64,000 nucleotides of DNA from assembly GCF_009915685.1 (NCBI RefSeq), contig NZ_JAABLP010000003.1. One strand, given 5' to 3'. This document shows positions 26,011 through 34,075 of this stretch, one piece after another. The translations under genes were made by a program, and so were the position numbers. The DNA comes from Pannonibacter tanglangensis. GTDB taxonomy: Bacteria > Pseudomonadota > Alphaproteobacteria > Rhizobiales > Stappiaceae. The notes below the pieces were generated by a model, which saw only the letters and a list, made by a program, of their open reading frames with translations, searched no databases and was not told the origin of the DNA. Positions within the stretch are counted from its first letter, which is position 1; each line of letters begins with the position of its first letter.

Positions 26011-26668
26011 GTCATCCTGCCCTGGTGGAGGAAGGTCGCGGCCAGCTTGACCGGCGAGCCCGGGGAGATCATGGGACGACGGGACCGGAAGCGTCTGACG
26101 CCGCTGCGGCAGATGACCCGGAGGCCGGTCGGGACCGGCGCGGCCATCGTCCGTTTGGCGCGCTTGTCGTGTCCCGTGTCTCCCAGGGCGGCGGTCATGC
26201 TTCAATCCCGGATTGCATCCACTGAGGCCATCTTTGCGAAAAAAGTGTAGTTTATCACTTAACGCCGTTGGTAAAAAATTCGTTAATCTCAGCCTAAGTG
26301 TTTAGAAGATTTGGATCTTGTCGGAAAATCCGAAAACTTCGCAAGGACCGGACGCCATGCAAACAGAAGATCTGCTGCACGGGAACAGCGCGGCCCAGGA
26401 CAGGTTGTGGTGTTGATCTCGCTGCATTGCAAAATTGATTGCAGCTTCATTCGGATCATTGCACTTCTGATTGCTGCCGGTTGCAGCCGCGACCAGCCAG
26501 ATCTCAACCATGGGACGCAGATCAGTTGCAGCCGGCGGTCGCCGGCGGGCCGGCCAATCGGGCGGTCGCGCCTTGCGATGGTTGCCAGATTATATATTAT
26601 GTGCTTCAAGAAATATAACTTCACAGCGGATGCCCCCGTTGTTGCGTTCGAGTCGGGAGGGAGGTCTC
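26011..26668. other. Intergenic region between the GGDEF/EAL gene and kynB
   Basis: No gene is supported in about 650 bases. AT-rich patches at 26225-26300 and 26585-26625 are probable promoter regions for the GGDEF/EAL gene and kynB. Short TTGCAGC words recur near 26430-26530. No terminator or RNA gene is recognised. Confidence 0.5.
26589..26600. promoter_or_regulatory. AT-rich near-palindrome upstream of kynB
   Basis: ATTATATATTAT, one mismatch from the palindrome in the gntR/kynU promoter. Both are followed, in matching orientation, by a CTTGA- or CTTCA-like word. It lies 68 bases before the kynB start. Confidence 0.45.
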
Positions 26669-27298
26669 TTGCGCAGGATCATTGACATCACGCCGCCTTT
26701 GCGTGCCGGATCGGCCGTGTTCCCGGGGGATGCGCGCTACGAGGCGCGGCAGACCTTCGCGATGGGGCCCGGCTGCCCGGTGAACGTGGCTGCCTTCTCC
26801 ATGTCGGTGCATTGCGGGGCCCACGCGGACGCCCCGCTGCACTATGCCGCCGGCGCCGCCTCGATCGACCAGCTCGACCTTGCGGACTACATCGGCCCCG
26901 CCCGGGTGATCGACGTGCGCGGCACCGCCCCGCTGGTGCAGCCCGAGGCGCTCGCCGGGCGTCTGGAGGGCGTGCCGCCCAGAGTCCTTTTGCGCCTGAC
27001 CGACGGTCTCGATCCGGATGTCTGGCCGACCGGGTTCCCGGCGCTCGCGCCGGAATCGGTCGAGCTGCTGGCCCGTGCCGGTGTCCGGCTGATCGGTGTG
27101 GACGTTCCGTCGGTCGATCCGGAAACTTCCAAGGATCTGCCCTCTCACATGGCTGTTTTTCGCCATGACATGCGGATTCTGGAAAATCTTGATCTATCTC
27201 AGGTTACCGAGGGTGAATTTGAGTTGATTGCGCTGCCCATCCCGTTAGAAGGGCTGGATGCTGCGCCTGTGCGGGCAGTTCTGAGGCCTCTGGCCTGA
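26669..27298 (+). CDS. kynB: Kynurenine formamidase (cyclase family)
   Basis: A 209-residue metal-dependent hydrolase that deformylates N-formylkynurenine. IIDITPPL at the start, FPGDARYEARQTF, the metal motif SVHCGAHADAPLHY, and the late GVDVPSVDPETSKDLPSH are standard KynB blocks. The start is taken as TTG at 26669, four bases after GGAGG; no ATG fits the family length. It is separated from kynU and kynA by the GGDEF/EAL gene but has a similar AT-rich upstream site. Confidence 0.93.
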   Translation: MRRIIDITPPLRAGSAVFPGDARYEARQTFAMGPGCPVNVAAFSMSVHCGAHADAPLHYAAGAASIDQLDLADYIGPARVIDVRGTAPLVQPEALAGRLEGVPPRVLLRLTDGLDPDVWPTGFPALAPESVELLARAGVRLIGVDVPSVDPETSKDLPSHMAVFRHDMRILENLDLSQVTEGEFELIALPIPLEGLDAAPVRAVLRPLA

Positions 27299-27393
27299 GA
27301 GTACGGCACCCGTCGGGAGCGGGTGCCAGCCGAATATCGAACTGATAACAACAAGAGCGCCAGGCAAAACCGGCCGGCGGCGGGGATGAACAG

Positions 27394-28164
27394 ATGCTGG
27401 AGCTTGACCAGCTTGTGAAGCAGTTCGGCGGTTTCCGGGCCGTCGACAAATGCAGCTTCAGTGTCCAGCAGGGCACGATTACCGGTCTCATCGGTCCGAA
27501 CGGGGCCGGAAAGACAACTCTCTTCAATCTGATCGCGGGCGCCTTCCCTCCGACAGCGGGCCGCATCCGCTTCCTCGGCGAGGATGTCACCGACCTGCCG
27601 AGCAACCAGCTCTTCCACAAGGGCCTGGTGCGAACCTTCCAGATCCCGCACGAGTTTCACCGCCTGACGGTGCTGGAAAACCTGATGCTCGTGCCGCCGG
27701 CCCAGCCGGGCGAGAGCCTCCTGTCCAACTGGCTGAGCTGGGGCAAGGTCAGGGCAGCCGAACAGGCCGTCGAGGCGCGGGCCTGGGAAACGCTCAAGTT
27801 CCTTGAACTCACCCATGTCGCCAATGTCCGCGCCGGCAACCTGTCCGGCGGCCAGAAGAAGCTTCTGGAACTGGGCCGCACCATGATGACGGACGCCAAG
27901 CTGGTGCTGCTCGACGAGCCGGCGGCCGGCGTCAACCGGACGCTGCTGCGCAAGCTTGAGGAGAAGATCCTCATCCTCAACCGGGAGCGCGGCTACACCT
28001 TCATCCTCATCGAACACGACATGGAAATGATCGAGAAGCTCTGCGATCCGGTCGTCTGCATGGCCGAAGGCAAGGTGCTCATCTCCGGCGACTTCCAGAC
28101 CGTCCGCTCCGATCCGCGGGTCCTGGAAGCCTATCTCGGCGAATCCCAGGGAGATGCGGCATGA
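27394..28164 (+). CDS. Branched-chain-type ABC transporter ATP-binding protein (LivG-like)
   Basis: A 256-residue ABC ATPase with Walker A GPNGAGKTT, signature LSGGQKKLLE, Walker B LVLLDEPAAGV and the H-loop EHDMEMI. LivG-type order and length. It starts 95 bases after kynB and overlaps the next ATPase by four bases. It is the first gene of a complete five-gene importer. Nearness to kynB suggests an aromatic or tryptophan-related substrate, which is inference. Confidence 0.92.
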   Translation: MLELDQLVKQFGGFRAVDKCSFSVQQGTITGLIGPNGAGKTTLFNLIAGAFPPTAGRIRFLGEDVTDLPSNQLFHKGLVRTFQIPHEFHRLTVLENLMLVPPAQPGESLLSNWLSWGKVRAAEQAVEARAWETLKFLELTHVANVRAGNLSGGQKKLLELGRTMMTDAKLVLLDEPAAGVNRTLLRKLEEKILILNRERGYTFILIEHDMEMIEKLCDPVVCMAEGKVLISGDFQTVRSDPRVLEAYLGESQGDAA

Positions 28165-28868
28165 GCGTGCTGATGAACATGCAGGATCTCGTCGGCGGCT
28201 ACGGCGAGGCGGACATCCTGCAGGGCGTGTCGATGACCGTCCACGAGAAGGAGATCGTCGTCATCGTCGGCCCCAACGGCGCCGGCAAGTCGACGGCGAT
28301 GAAGGCGGTGTTCGGCCTGCTCACCATCCGCGGCGGCTCGATCCGCTTCGACGGCGACGACATCACCGGCTGGGCTCCGAACCGGATCGTGCAGCGCGGC
28401 ATCTGCTACGTGCCGCAGGTGGACAACATCTTCCGCGAGATGAGCATCCACGAGAACCTCGAGATGGGCGCGTTCCTGCGCAAGGGCGACCTCAGCGCCG
28501 CCTATGACCGCGTCTACACCCTGTTCCCGGATCTCAAGGAGCGCCGCAGGACGCTGGCGGGCAACCTGTCGGGCGGGCAGCGCCAGATGGTCGCCATGGG
28601 CCGGGCGCTGATGCTCGACCCCAAGCTGCTGCTGCTCGACGAGCCGACGGCGGGCCTCTCGCCGAAATACATGGAACAGATCTTCCAGATCAGCCGGGAC
28701 GTCCGCGACACGGGTGTCGCGATCCTTCTGGTGGAACAGCACGCCAAGCAGGCGCTCGCCTTTGCCGACCGGGCCTATGTGCTCGCGGCCGGCGCGAACC
28801 GCCACGAAGGCACCGGTGCAGAGCTCCTCGCCAACCGCGAGGTCGCTGAAATGTTCCTCGGCGGATGA
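28161..28868 (+). CDS. Branched-chain-type ABC transporter ATP-binding protein (LivF-like)
   Basis: A 235-residue ABC ATPase. Walker A is GPNGAGKST, the signature LSGGQRQMVAMGRALM, Walker B LLLLDEPTAGLSPKYM. The C-terminus EVAEMFLGG is typical of LivF. It overlaps the LivG-like gene (ATGA) and is 12 bases from the permease gene, so it is the partner nucleotide-binding subunit. Confidence 0.93.
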   Translation: MSVLMNMQDLVGGYGEADILQGVSMTVHEKEIVVIVGPNGAGKSTAMKAVFGLLTIRGGSIRFDGDDITGWAPNRIVQRGICYVPQVDNIFREMSIHENLEMGAFLRKGDLSAAYDRVYTLFPDLKERRRTLAGNLSGGQRQMVAMGRALMLDPKLLLLDEPTAGLSPKYMEQIFQISRDVRDTGVAILLVEQHAKQALAFADRAYVLAAGANRHEGTGAELLANREVAEMFLGG

Positions 28869-28880
28869 GGCGGACGACCC

Positions 28881-29753
28881 ATGACCCTGATTGATTTCCT
28901 CAATTTCTACATCGTCCCGGGCGTCGTGCTGGGGTCGATCTATGCCCTGGGTGCCGTCGGCATCACGCTGGTCTTTGCCATCCTGCGCTACGCGCATCTC
29001 GCCCACGGCGACCTGGCGACCCTCGGCGCGTTCCTCGCGCTTCCCATGATCCATCTGTTCGGCGTGTCGATCTGGGTGACGCTGCCCTTCGTCATCCTCA
29101 TGGTCGCCGCCATCTCGGTCGGCATCGACCGGGTCTGCTACGAAGCCTTCCGCGACCGGCCGAAGATCATCACGGTGATGGCCTCGCTCGGCGTGGCGCT
29201 GATGATCCGCGCGGTCGTGCAGGTGGTCTGGGGGGTCGACACGGAGACCTACAGCCGCGGCCTGGTGCGCCCGGAAGACTATTTCGGCCTGCGCCTGCGT
29301 GACCGCGAGATCTACACGGTCCTTGCCATGATCGTGCTCGTCGTCGCCCTGCAGCTGTTCCTGAGCCGGTCCAAGTGGGGCAAGGCCATGCGCGCCATGT
29401 CCGACAACCCGAACCTGGCGCTTTTGTCCGGCATCGACAACCGCAAGGTCGTGATGCTGACCTGGATCATCTCCGGCGGCCTGTGCGCCGCAGCCGGCAT
29501 CTTCCTCGGCCTCAACACCGAGCTGAAGCCGATGATGGGCTGGTCGATGCTGCTGCCGATGTTTGCCGCCGCGATCCTGGGCGGTGTCGGGCGGGTCGAG
29601 GGCGCCGTTCTGGGCGGACTGATTGTCGGCATCGTCGAGGAACTGTCCGTGCTGGTCCTGCCCAGCGAATACAAGGCGGCAATGGCCTTTGCGATCCTGC
29701 TCGTGATGCTGCTGGTCCGCCCGACCGGCCTGCTGCGCGGCAAGGTGCTCTGA
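28881..29753 (+). CDS. Branched-chain-type ABC transporter permease (LivH-like)
   Basis: A 290-residue permease with about eight hydrophobic segments. GSIYALGAVGITLVFAILR near the start and RAMSDNPNLALLSGID, followed by FAAAILGGVGRVEGAVLGG, are the LivH signatures. It is followed after 13 bases by the LivM-like gene. Confidence 0.93.
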   Translation: MTLIDFLNFYIVPGVVLGSIYALGAVGITLVFAILRYAHLAHGDLATLGAFLALPMIHLFGVSIWVTLPFVILMVAAISVGIDRVCYEAFRDRPKIITVMASLGVALMIRAVVQVVWGVDTETYSRGLVRPEDYFGLRLRDREIYTVLAMIVLVVALQLFLSRSKWGKAMRAMSDNPNLALLSGIDNRKVVMLTWIISGGLCAAAGIFLGLNTELKPMMGWSMLLPMFAAAILGGVGRVEGAVLGGLIVGIVEELSVLVLPSEYKAAMAFAILLVMLLVRPTGLLRGKVL

Positions 29754-29766
29754 GGGGAGGCGGAAC

Positions 29767-30750
29767 ATGGAACTGGCACTCGGTCTTGCCAACTACGCCC
29801 TCTTCATGGGCGTCTTCATCGGCATCTATGCCATCCTGGCCCTCGGGCTGAACATCCAGTGGGGCTATTCCGGCCTCTTCAACGCGGGCATCGCCGGCTT
29901 CTTCGCGGTCGGCGCCTATACCTCGGCGATCCTGACGAGCCCCGAGGCTGCCGGGCGCATCGGTGGCTTCGAGCTGCCGACCGTGGTGGGCTGGCTCGGC
30001 GCCATGGTGGCGGCAGCGCTGATCGCCTGGCCGATCGGCAAGGTCTGCCTGCGCTTCCGCTCGGACTATCTGGCCATTGCCTCGATCGGCATCGCGGAGA
30101 TCATCCGTCTGGTGATCAAGTCGGAAGACGTGCTGACCAACGGGTCGAAGGGCATCAACAACATCCCGCGGCCCTTCGGCGACCTGCCCTATGTGCAGTC
30201 GCAGATGGCCTATCTCGCCATCGTGCTGGTGGTGCTGGCGGTCGTCTATTTCGCGGTCGAGCGCCAGTACAACGCCCCCTGGGGCCGCATGATGCGCGCC
30301 GTGCGCGACAACGAGACCGCAGCCACGGCCATGGGCAAGGACATTGCCTTCCGCCGCCTGCAGGCCTTCATCTTCGGTGCGGCGCTGATGGGACTGGGCG
30401 GGGCGCTGTTTGCGCATTTCAACCGCTCGATCACGCCGGAAGCCATCGACCCGATGGTCGCCACCTTCCTCGTCTGGATCATGCTGATCCTCGGCGGCTC
30501 CGGCAACAACCGCGGCGCCATCCTCGGCGCTGCGGTGGTCTGGATCATCTGGTCCGTTTCCGAGATTGCAACCGACCGGCTCCCGCATGAATATGCGGTT
30601 CAGGCGAAATACATTCGTGTGTTTCTCATCGGGCTGATGCTGCAGCTTGTGCTGCGCTACCGGCCGGAGGGCATCCTGCCGGAGCCGCTGGGCGGCACCC
30701 GCCAGCCGACGCGCTCCGGCGATCAGGCCACGCCGCGCCAGAGCCGCTGA
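29767..30750 (+). CDS. Branched-chain-type ABC transporter permease (LivM-like)
   Basis: A 327-residue permease. LGLNIQWGYSGLFNAGIAGF is the LivM N-terminal signature, and RAVRDNETAATAMGKDI and LGGSGNNRGAILGA are conserved loops. GGGGAGG precedes the ATG. The C-terminus ends in a polar tail rich in Gln, Arg and Ser. It pairs with the LivH-like protein. Confidence 0.93.
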   Translation: MELALGLANYALFMGVFIGIYAILALGLNIQWGYSGLFNAGIAGFFAVGAYTSAILTSPEAAGRIGGFELPTVVGWLGAMVAAALIAWPIGKVCLRFRSDYLAIASIGIAEIIRLVIKSEDVLTNGSKGINNIPRPFGDLPYVQSQMAYLAIVLVVLAVVYFAVERQYNAPWGRMMRAVRDNETAATAMGKDIAFRRLQAFIFGAALMGLGGALFAHFNRSITPEAIDPMVATFLVWIMLILGGSGNNRGAILGAAVVWIIWSVSEIATDRLPHEYAVQAKYIRVFLIGLMLQLVLRYRPEGILPEPLGGTRQPTRSGDQATPRQSR

Positions 30751-30896
30751 CAGGTCTTTGGTGCGGTCGGGGCTGGCCCGGGCCGCACCAGGAAAAGGTC
30801 CCCGGCAACAAGGGGGCCGACATCGCTCGGGAGATCTCCACGCGGGATCTCTCACGGAGGGGCAGCAAGCTCCCGGAACACAAGTGGAGGTTTGGA

Positions 30897-32102
30897 ATGA
30901 ATAAGAAGGTACTGGCCCTCGCCGGTTCTCTCCTCGCCGCGACCACCCTCGCCGGAACCTCGGCACAGGCCGACGTCAAGATCGGCCTGCTGGGCGGCAT
31001 CACCGGCCCGATCGCCGCGATGGCACCGGCCATGCTTCTCTCGGCCGAAATGGCGATCACGGAAGTGAACGCCCAGGGCGGCATCGGCAAGGGCGAGAAG
31101 CTGGTGCAGGTCACCGGCGACGACGCCTGCAACCCGCAGAACGGCACGGACGCCGCCACCAAGGCCGTGAACATCGACGGCGTTGTCGGTCTCGTCGGCC
31201 CGCACTGCTCGGGTGCCGTGATCGCCGCAGCCAACTCGGTCACGATCCCGGCCGGCATCGCGCTGATCACGCCGTCGGGCACCTCGCCGGAAATCACCAA
31301 GCTCAAGGACAATGACACCGTGTTCCGCACGGTTCCGTCCGACGACTACCAGGGCCGCGCCCTGGCCCGCGCCCTGAAGGGCAAGGGCATGGACAGCGTC
31401 GCCGTTGCCTATCTCAACAACGACTACGGCACCGGCCTCGCCAACGCGTTCAAGGCCGAGTACGAGAGCATCGGCGGCAAGATCACCGCGTTTGCGGCGC
31501 ATGAAGGCGAGAAGGCCTCCTACCGCACCAACCTGGCCGAGCTGGCCAAGGGCGGTTCCGACACGCTCGTCATCTTCGACTATGGTGATGGCAGCGGCCT
31601 GACCATGCTGCGCGAGTCGCTGGAAAACGGCTTCTTCAAGAACTTCGTCGGCGCGGACGGCATGAAGTCCGACGCTCCGATCAAGGAGCTTGGCGCCAGC
31701 AACCTGAACACCTTCTTCACCTCCGCGCCGGTTGGCGAGAAGTCCGACTCGCTGGAAATCTTCGCGAAGAACTTCAAGGACATCGGCGGCGATCCGGATG
31801 CGGTCTTCGTGACCACCTCCTATGACGCCACGTTCCTGATGGCCATGGCGATCGAGAAGGCCGGCGGCGACAAGACCAAGGTTGCCAAGGCGCTGCGCGA
31901 GATCACCGCAACGACCGACGGCGAGCCGGTGAAGCCGGGCGAGTGGGCCAAGGCCAAGGAACTGATCGCAGCCGGCAAGCCCATCACCTACAAGGGCGCG
32001 GCAGGCGACTACACGTTCGACGCCAACGGCGACGTGCCGGGCGTCTACGCCCTGTTCAAGGTCGGCGCTGCCGGCTTCGAGAAGATGGCCGACATGAAGT
32101 AA
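30897..32102 (+). CDS. Branched-chain-type ABC transporter substrate-binding protein (LivK-like)
   Basis: A 401-residue periplasmic binding protein with a Sec signal peptide (NKKVLALAGSLLAATTLAG, cleavage after AQA). The mature part begins DVKIGLLGGITGP, and VGLVGPHCSGAV and VAYLNNDYGTGLANAF are Peripla_BP_6-type blocks. GGAGG precedes the ATG by seven bases. A 146-base leader separates it from the permease genes, and a strong terminator follows, fitting high expression of the binding protein. Confidence 0.93.
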   Translation: MNKKVLALAGSLLAATTLAGTSAQADVKIGLLGGITGPIAAMAPAMLLSAEMAITEVNAQGGIGKGEKLVQVTGDDACNPQNGTDAATKAVNIDGVVGLVGPHCSGAVIAAANSVTIPAGIALITPSGTSPEITKLKDNDTVFRTVPSDDYQGRALARALKGKGMDSVAVAYLNNDYGTGLANAFKAEYESIGGKITAFAAHEGEKASYRTNLAELAKGGSDTLVIFDYGDGSGLTMLRESLENGFFKNFVGADGMKSDAPIKELGASNLNTFFTSAPVGEKSDSLEIFAKNFKDIGGDPDAVFVTTSYDATFLMAMAIEKAGGDKTKVAKALREITATTDGEPVKPGEWAKAKELIAAGKPITYKGAAGDYTFDANGDVPGVYALFKVGAAGFEKMADMK

Positions 32103-32130
32103 TCCCCCCCGAGAGGGACGGGATGACCGG

Positions 32131-32160
32131 ACCGGTGGCTCCCCTGGAGCCGCCGGTTTT
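32131..32160 (+). terminator. Terminator after the LivK-like gene
   Basis: ACCGGTGGCTCC, loop CCT, GGAGCCGCCGGT, then TTT: a 12-base stem with one mismatch and a T-run, 29 bases after the stop. It ends the kynB/ABC transporter region. Confidence 0.85.
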
Positions 32161-32220
32161 CCTTTGTGTGCGGGCCTGCACGGGGACTTTCTGCGGCCTG
32201 GCCGGCGCCTGCCGGGCGGC

Positions 32221-32571
32221 TTACCACTTCTGGAAGATGAACCAGGCCCCCGCCGCGATGAGGGCAAAGCCGATCAGGTGATTGAGCCGGAACGGCTCGC
32301 CCAGATAGAATACCGAAAACACCGCGAAGACGGTGAGGGTCAGCACCTCCTGGATCGTCTTGAGCTCGGCCGCGCTGAAATAGCCATGGCCGATGCGGTT
32401 GGCCGGCACCTGCAGGCAATACTCGAAAAAGGCAATGCCCCAGCTGACCAGGATCACCAGCCACAGCGCCGTCCCCTTGAACTTCAGGTGGCCGTACCAG
32501 GCGAAAGTCATGAAGATGTTCGAGGCCAGCAGAAGGCCGATGGTCACGACGGGAACGGGCAGCGAGGTCAT
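32221..32571 (-). CDS. DMT-like DUF486 family membrane protein
   Basis: A 116-residue protein with four hydrophobic segments. WYGHLKF near residue 25, EYCLQVPANRIGHG near 55 and RLNHLIGFALI near 92 match the DUF486 family of small drug/metabolite-transporter-like proteins. The ATG at 32571 fits the family length; an in-frame ATG four codons earlier is possible. Function unknown. It stands alone between two convergent neighbours. Confidence 0.85.
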   Translation of the reverse strand: MTSLPVPVVTIGLLLASNIFMTFAWYGHLKFKGTALWLVILVSWGIAFFEYCLQVPANRIGHGYFSAAELKTIQEVLTLTVFAVFSVFYLGEPFRLNHLIGFALIAAGAWFIFQKW

Positions 32572-32677
32572 GGCAGGATCCATCCGGGGAAGCGGGCGGG
32601 TGCGAGGCACCAGCTCCTGCTCCTAGACGGTTCGCCAGCAACCGGCAACCGGCTCCGCCGTCCCGCCGGCGGACGGC

Positions 32678-32872
32678 CTACTTGGTCAGGATCAGCTTGC
32701 CCAGCTTGGTGATCGTCAGGCGATAGGTCTCGTCATTGTGACGGATCCGGATCTCGCGGTTGCCGGCAAACAGCGCGGCGCTGTCGACGAGGCTCTTGTC
32801 CTCGCGCGGCTGGGCCACCTTGCGCAGGGTTGGCAGCATGAGCTTCTGTTGACGCGGATTGGCTTCTGCCAT
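32678..32872 (-). CDS. hemP: Hemin uptake protein HemP
   Basis: A 64-residue protein. The C-terminal half REIRIRHNDETYRLTITKLGKLILTK-type block (residues about 40-64) is the HemP/HmuP signature. Members activate or support heme-receptor expression in alphaproteobacteria. The heme transport genes are not in the window. An IRO-type iron box and an inverted repeat lie upstream, and the iron regulator RirA is the next gene but one, supporting iron control. Confidence 0.9.
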   Translation of the reverse strand: MAEANPRQQKLMLPTLRKVAQPREDKSLVDSAALFAGNREIRIRHNDETYRLTITKLGKLILTK

Positions 32873-32913
32873 GGGAGTTCCCCGGTGCTTCAGGAGTTTA
32901 GAGGCGTTCCAAA

Positions 32914-32932
32914 GTTGCGAGTGGTTCGCAAC
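32914..32932. promoter_or_regulatory. Inverted repeat upstream of hemP
   Basis: GTTGCGA, spacer GTGGT, TCGCAAC: seven-base perfect arms, 42 bases before the hemP start. It is either a second operator or a leader hairpin. Confidence 0.45.
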
Positions 32933-32940
32933 AAATAACT

Positions 32941-32955
32941 TGACTCTAATACTCA
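32941..32955 (-). promoter_or_regulatory. IRO-type iron box (TGA-N9-TCA) upstream of hemP
   Basis: TGACTCTAATACTCA matches the TGA-N9-TCA consensus reported for RirA-controlled promoters, with an AT-rich centre. It is 69 bases upstream of hemP, in the same locus as rirA. Short motifs of this type occur by chance, so confidence is moderate. Confidence 0.55.
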
Positions 32956-33281
32956 GAATAAAGTACCAAGACAAGGCCTGAACGGCGGCGCCCCGGAAAT
33001 CGCGTCCTCCGGCCCGTCGCCCCAGGCAAGACTGAGCATCAGTCAAAATGCCAGGCAAGCCAGCTGTTTTCTCCTCTCCCTCAAACGGCAAGCCAGCCCG
33101 GTATTTTTCAGGCCGATCCCGCTGACGGATGTGAGCCGGCCTCACGCCCCCCGGCGACCTGCCGTCGCCAGGCCGCCCCGGAGCCGGGGGCGCGGGGTCC
33201 CGCCCCCCTTCCCTCTTCTCGCCGCGGTCAAGGCCTCAGGCCTACGGGCCCAGCGACTTGATCCGGTCCGGTCAATAAAAA

Positions 33282-33302
33282 ACGCCGGTCGGAGACCGGC
33301 GT
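33282..33302 (-). terminator. Hairpin terminator, distal copy (rirA side)
   Basis: ACGCCGGTC, GGA, GACCGGCGT, perfect nine-base stem; on the minus strand it is followed by TTTTTT. It duplicates the hairpin at 33487-33507. Confidence 0.7.
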
Positions 33303-33486
33303 CCAGACTGCTGACAAACCATCTCTCGTCATCCGGCCGCAGCGGAGCGGAGACCGGGGACCTGAGACGCGAAGTCTCGCCCAAGGTCACTCATTGACGG
33401 ACAGAGGTCTTGGCTCTCCGGTCCCGGCTCTGCGCTTTGCTTGGCCGGGATGACTTCGGTGAGGTCGGGGTCTGCCATCAAGCTAA

Positions 33487-33507
33487 ACGCCGGTCGGAGA
33501 CCGGCGT
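33487..33507 (-). terminator. Hairpin terminator, proximal copy after rirA
   Basis: Identical 21-base hairpin to the one at 33282-33302, 27 bases beyond the rirA stop, followed on the minus strand by TTT only. The two may act in series. Confidence 0.7.
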
Positions 33508-33533
33508 CAGGCCTTGCGCGGCGCTGCGCAGGG

Positions 33534-33989
33534 TCAGCTGGCGGCCGCCATGACCGCATCGATCTGCAGCAGCTGGCGCAGGTCGGTGCGGTTCTCGGAG
33601 ATGTCGTGGATGGTCTTCTGATCCAGCACGTCCATGAAGGCTTCCAGCGCCTCGTGCAGCACGCCGTTGAAGCCGCAGGTGGTCAGGATCGGGCAATCCT
33701 TGCGGCCGGAATTGAAGCATTCGGCGAGATAGAAGGAATCCTCTGCCGCACGCACCACTTCGCCGATCGAGATCTGCTCGGCCGGACGGGCCAGCATGAT
33801 CCCGCCGTTCCGCCCCCGGATGGTCTTGATGAGATTGGCATCGACCAGGACCTTCATGATCTTGAACAGATGCGTCTCGGACATGCCGAAGCTGGTGGCA
33901 ATGTCCGCCACCTTGCTGGGCCGGTCAGGGTTCGCGGCGCAGTACATCAGCGTGCGAACGGCGTAGTTGGTTTGTTGAGTAAGGCGCAT
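33534..33989 (-). CDS. rirA: Rrf2 family iron-responsive regulator RirA
   Basis: A 151-residue Rrf2-type regulator. MRLTQQTNYAVRTLMYCAAN is the RirA N-terminus, TIRGRNGGIMLARPA the wing, and the three cluster Cys residues lie in LAECFNSGRKDCPILTTCGFN. RirA represses iron uptake when an iron-sulfur cluster is bound. The ATG at 33989 was chosen because it begins exactly at the family start; the longer frame adds 12 unrelated residues. Confidence 0.92.
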   Translation of the reverse strand: MRLTQQTNYAVRTLMYCAANPDRPSKVADIATSFGMSETHLFKIMKVLVDANLIKTIRGRNGGIMLARPAEQISIGEVVRAAEDSFYLAECFNSGRKDCPILTTCGFNGVLHEALEAFMDVLDQKTIHDISENRTDLRQLLQIDAVMAAAS

Positions 33990-34075
33990 AAGTTTAGATA
34001 TGTCCGCTGGTGGCCCCTGCGTCAATGGGGGGAAGCCCGCGCTGCGGCGAATTTTGCCGCAGGTCGGACCCGGGC

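Larger units (their letters stand above)
32873..33533. other. Intergenic region between hemP and rirA
   Basis: About 660 bases with no supported gene. It holds the hemP promoter with its two regulatory sites near 32914-32955 and two copies of the rirA-side terminator hairpin. The rest shows no RNA gene or clear reading frame. Confidence 0.55.

Noticed and set aside
26289..26624. A minus-strand frame of 111 codons in the gap before kynB
   Set aside because: No ribosome site, no family match by eye, and atypical composition; it overlaps the probable kynB promoter.
32914..32932. Reading the dyad ahead of hemP as a Fur box
   Set aside because: It does not resemble the GATAAT-type Fur consensus; it was kept only as an unnamed inverted repeat.
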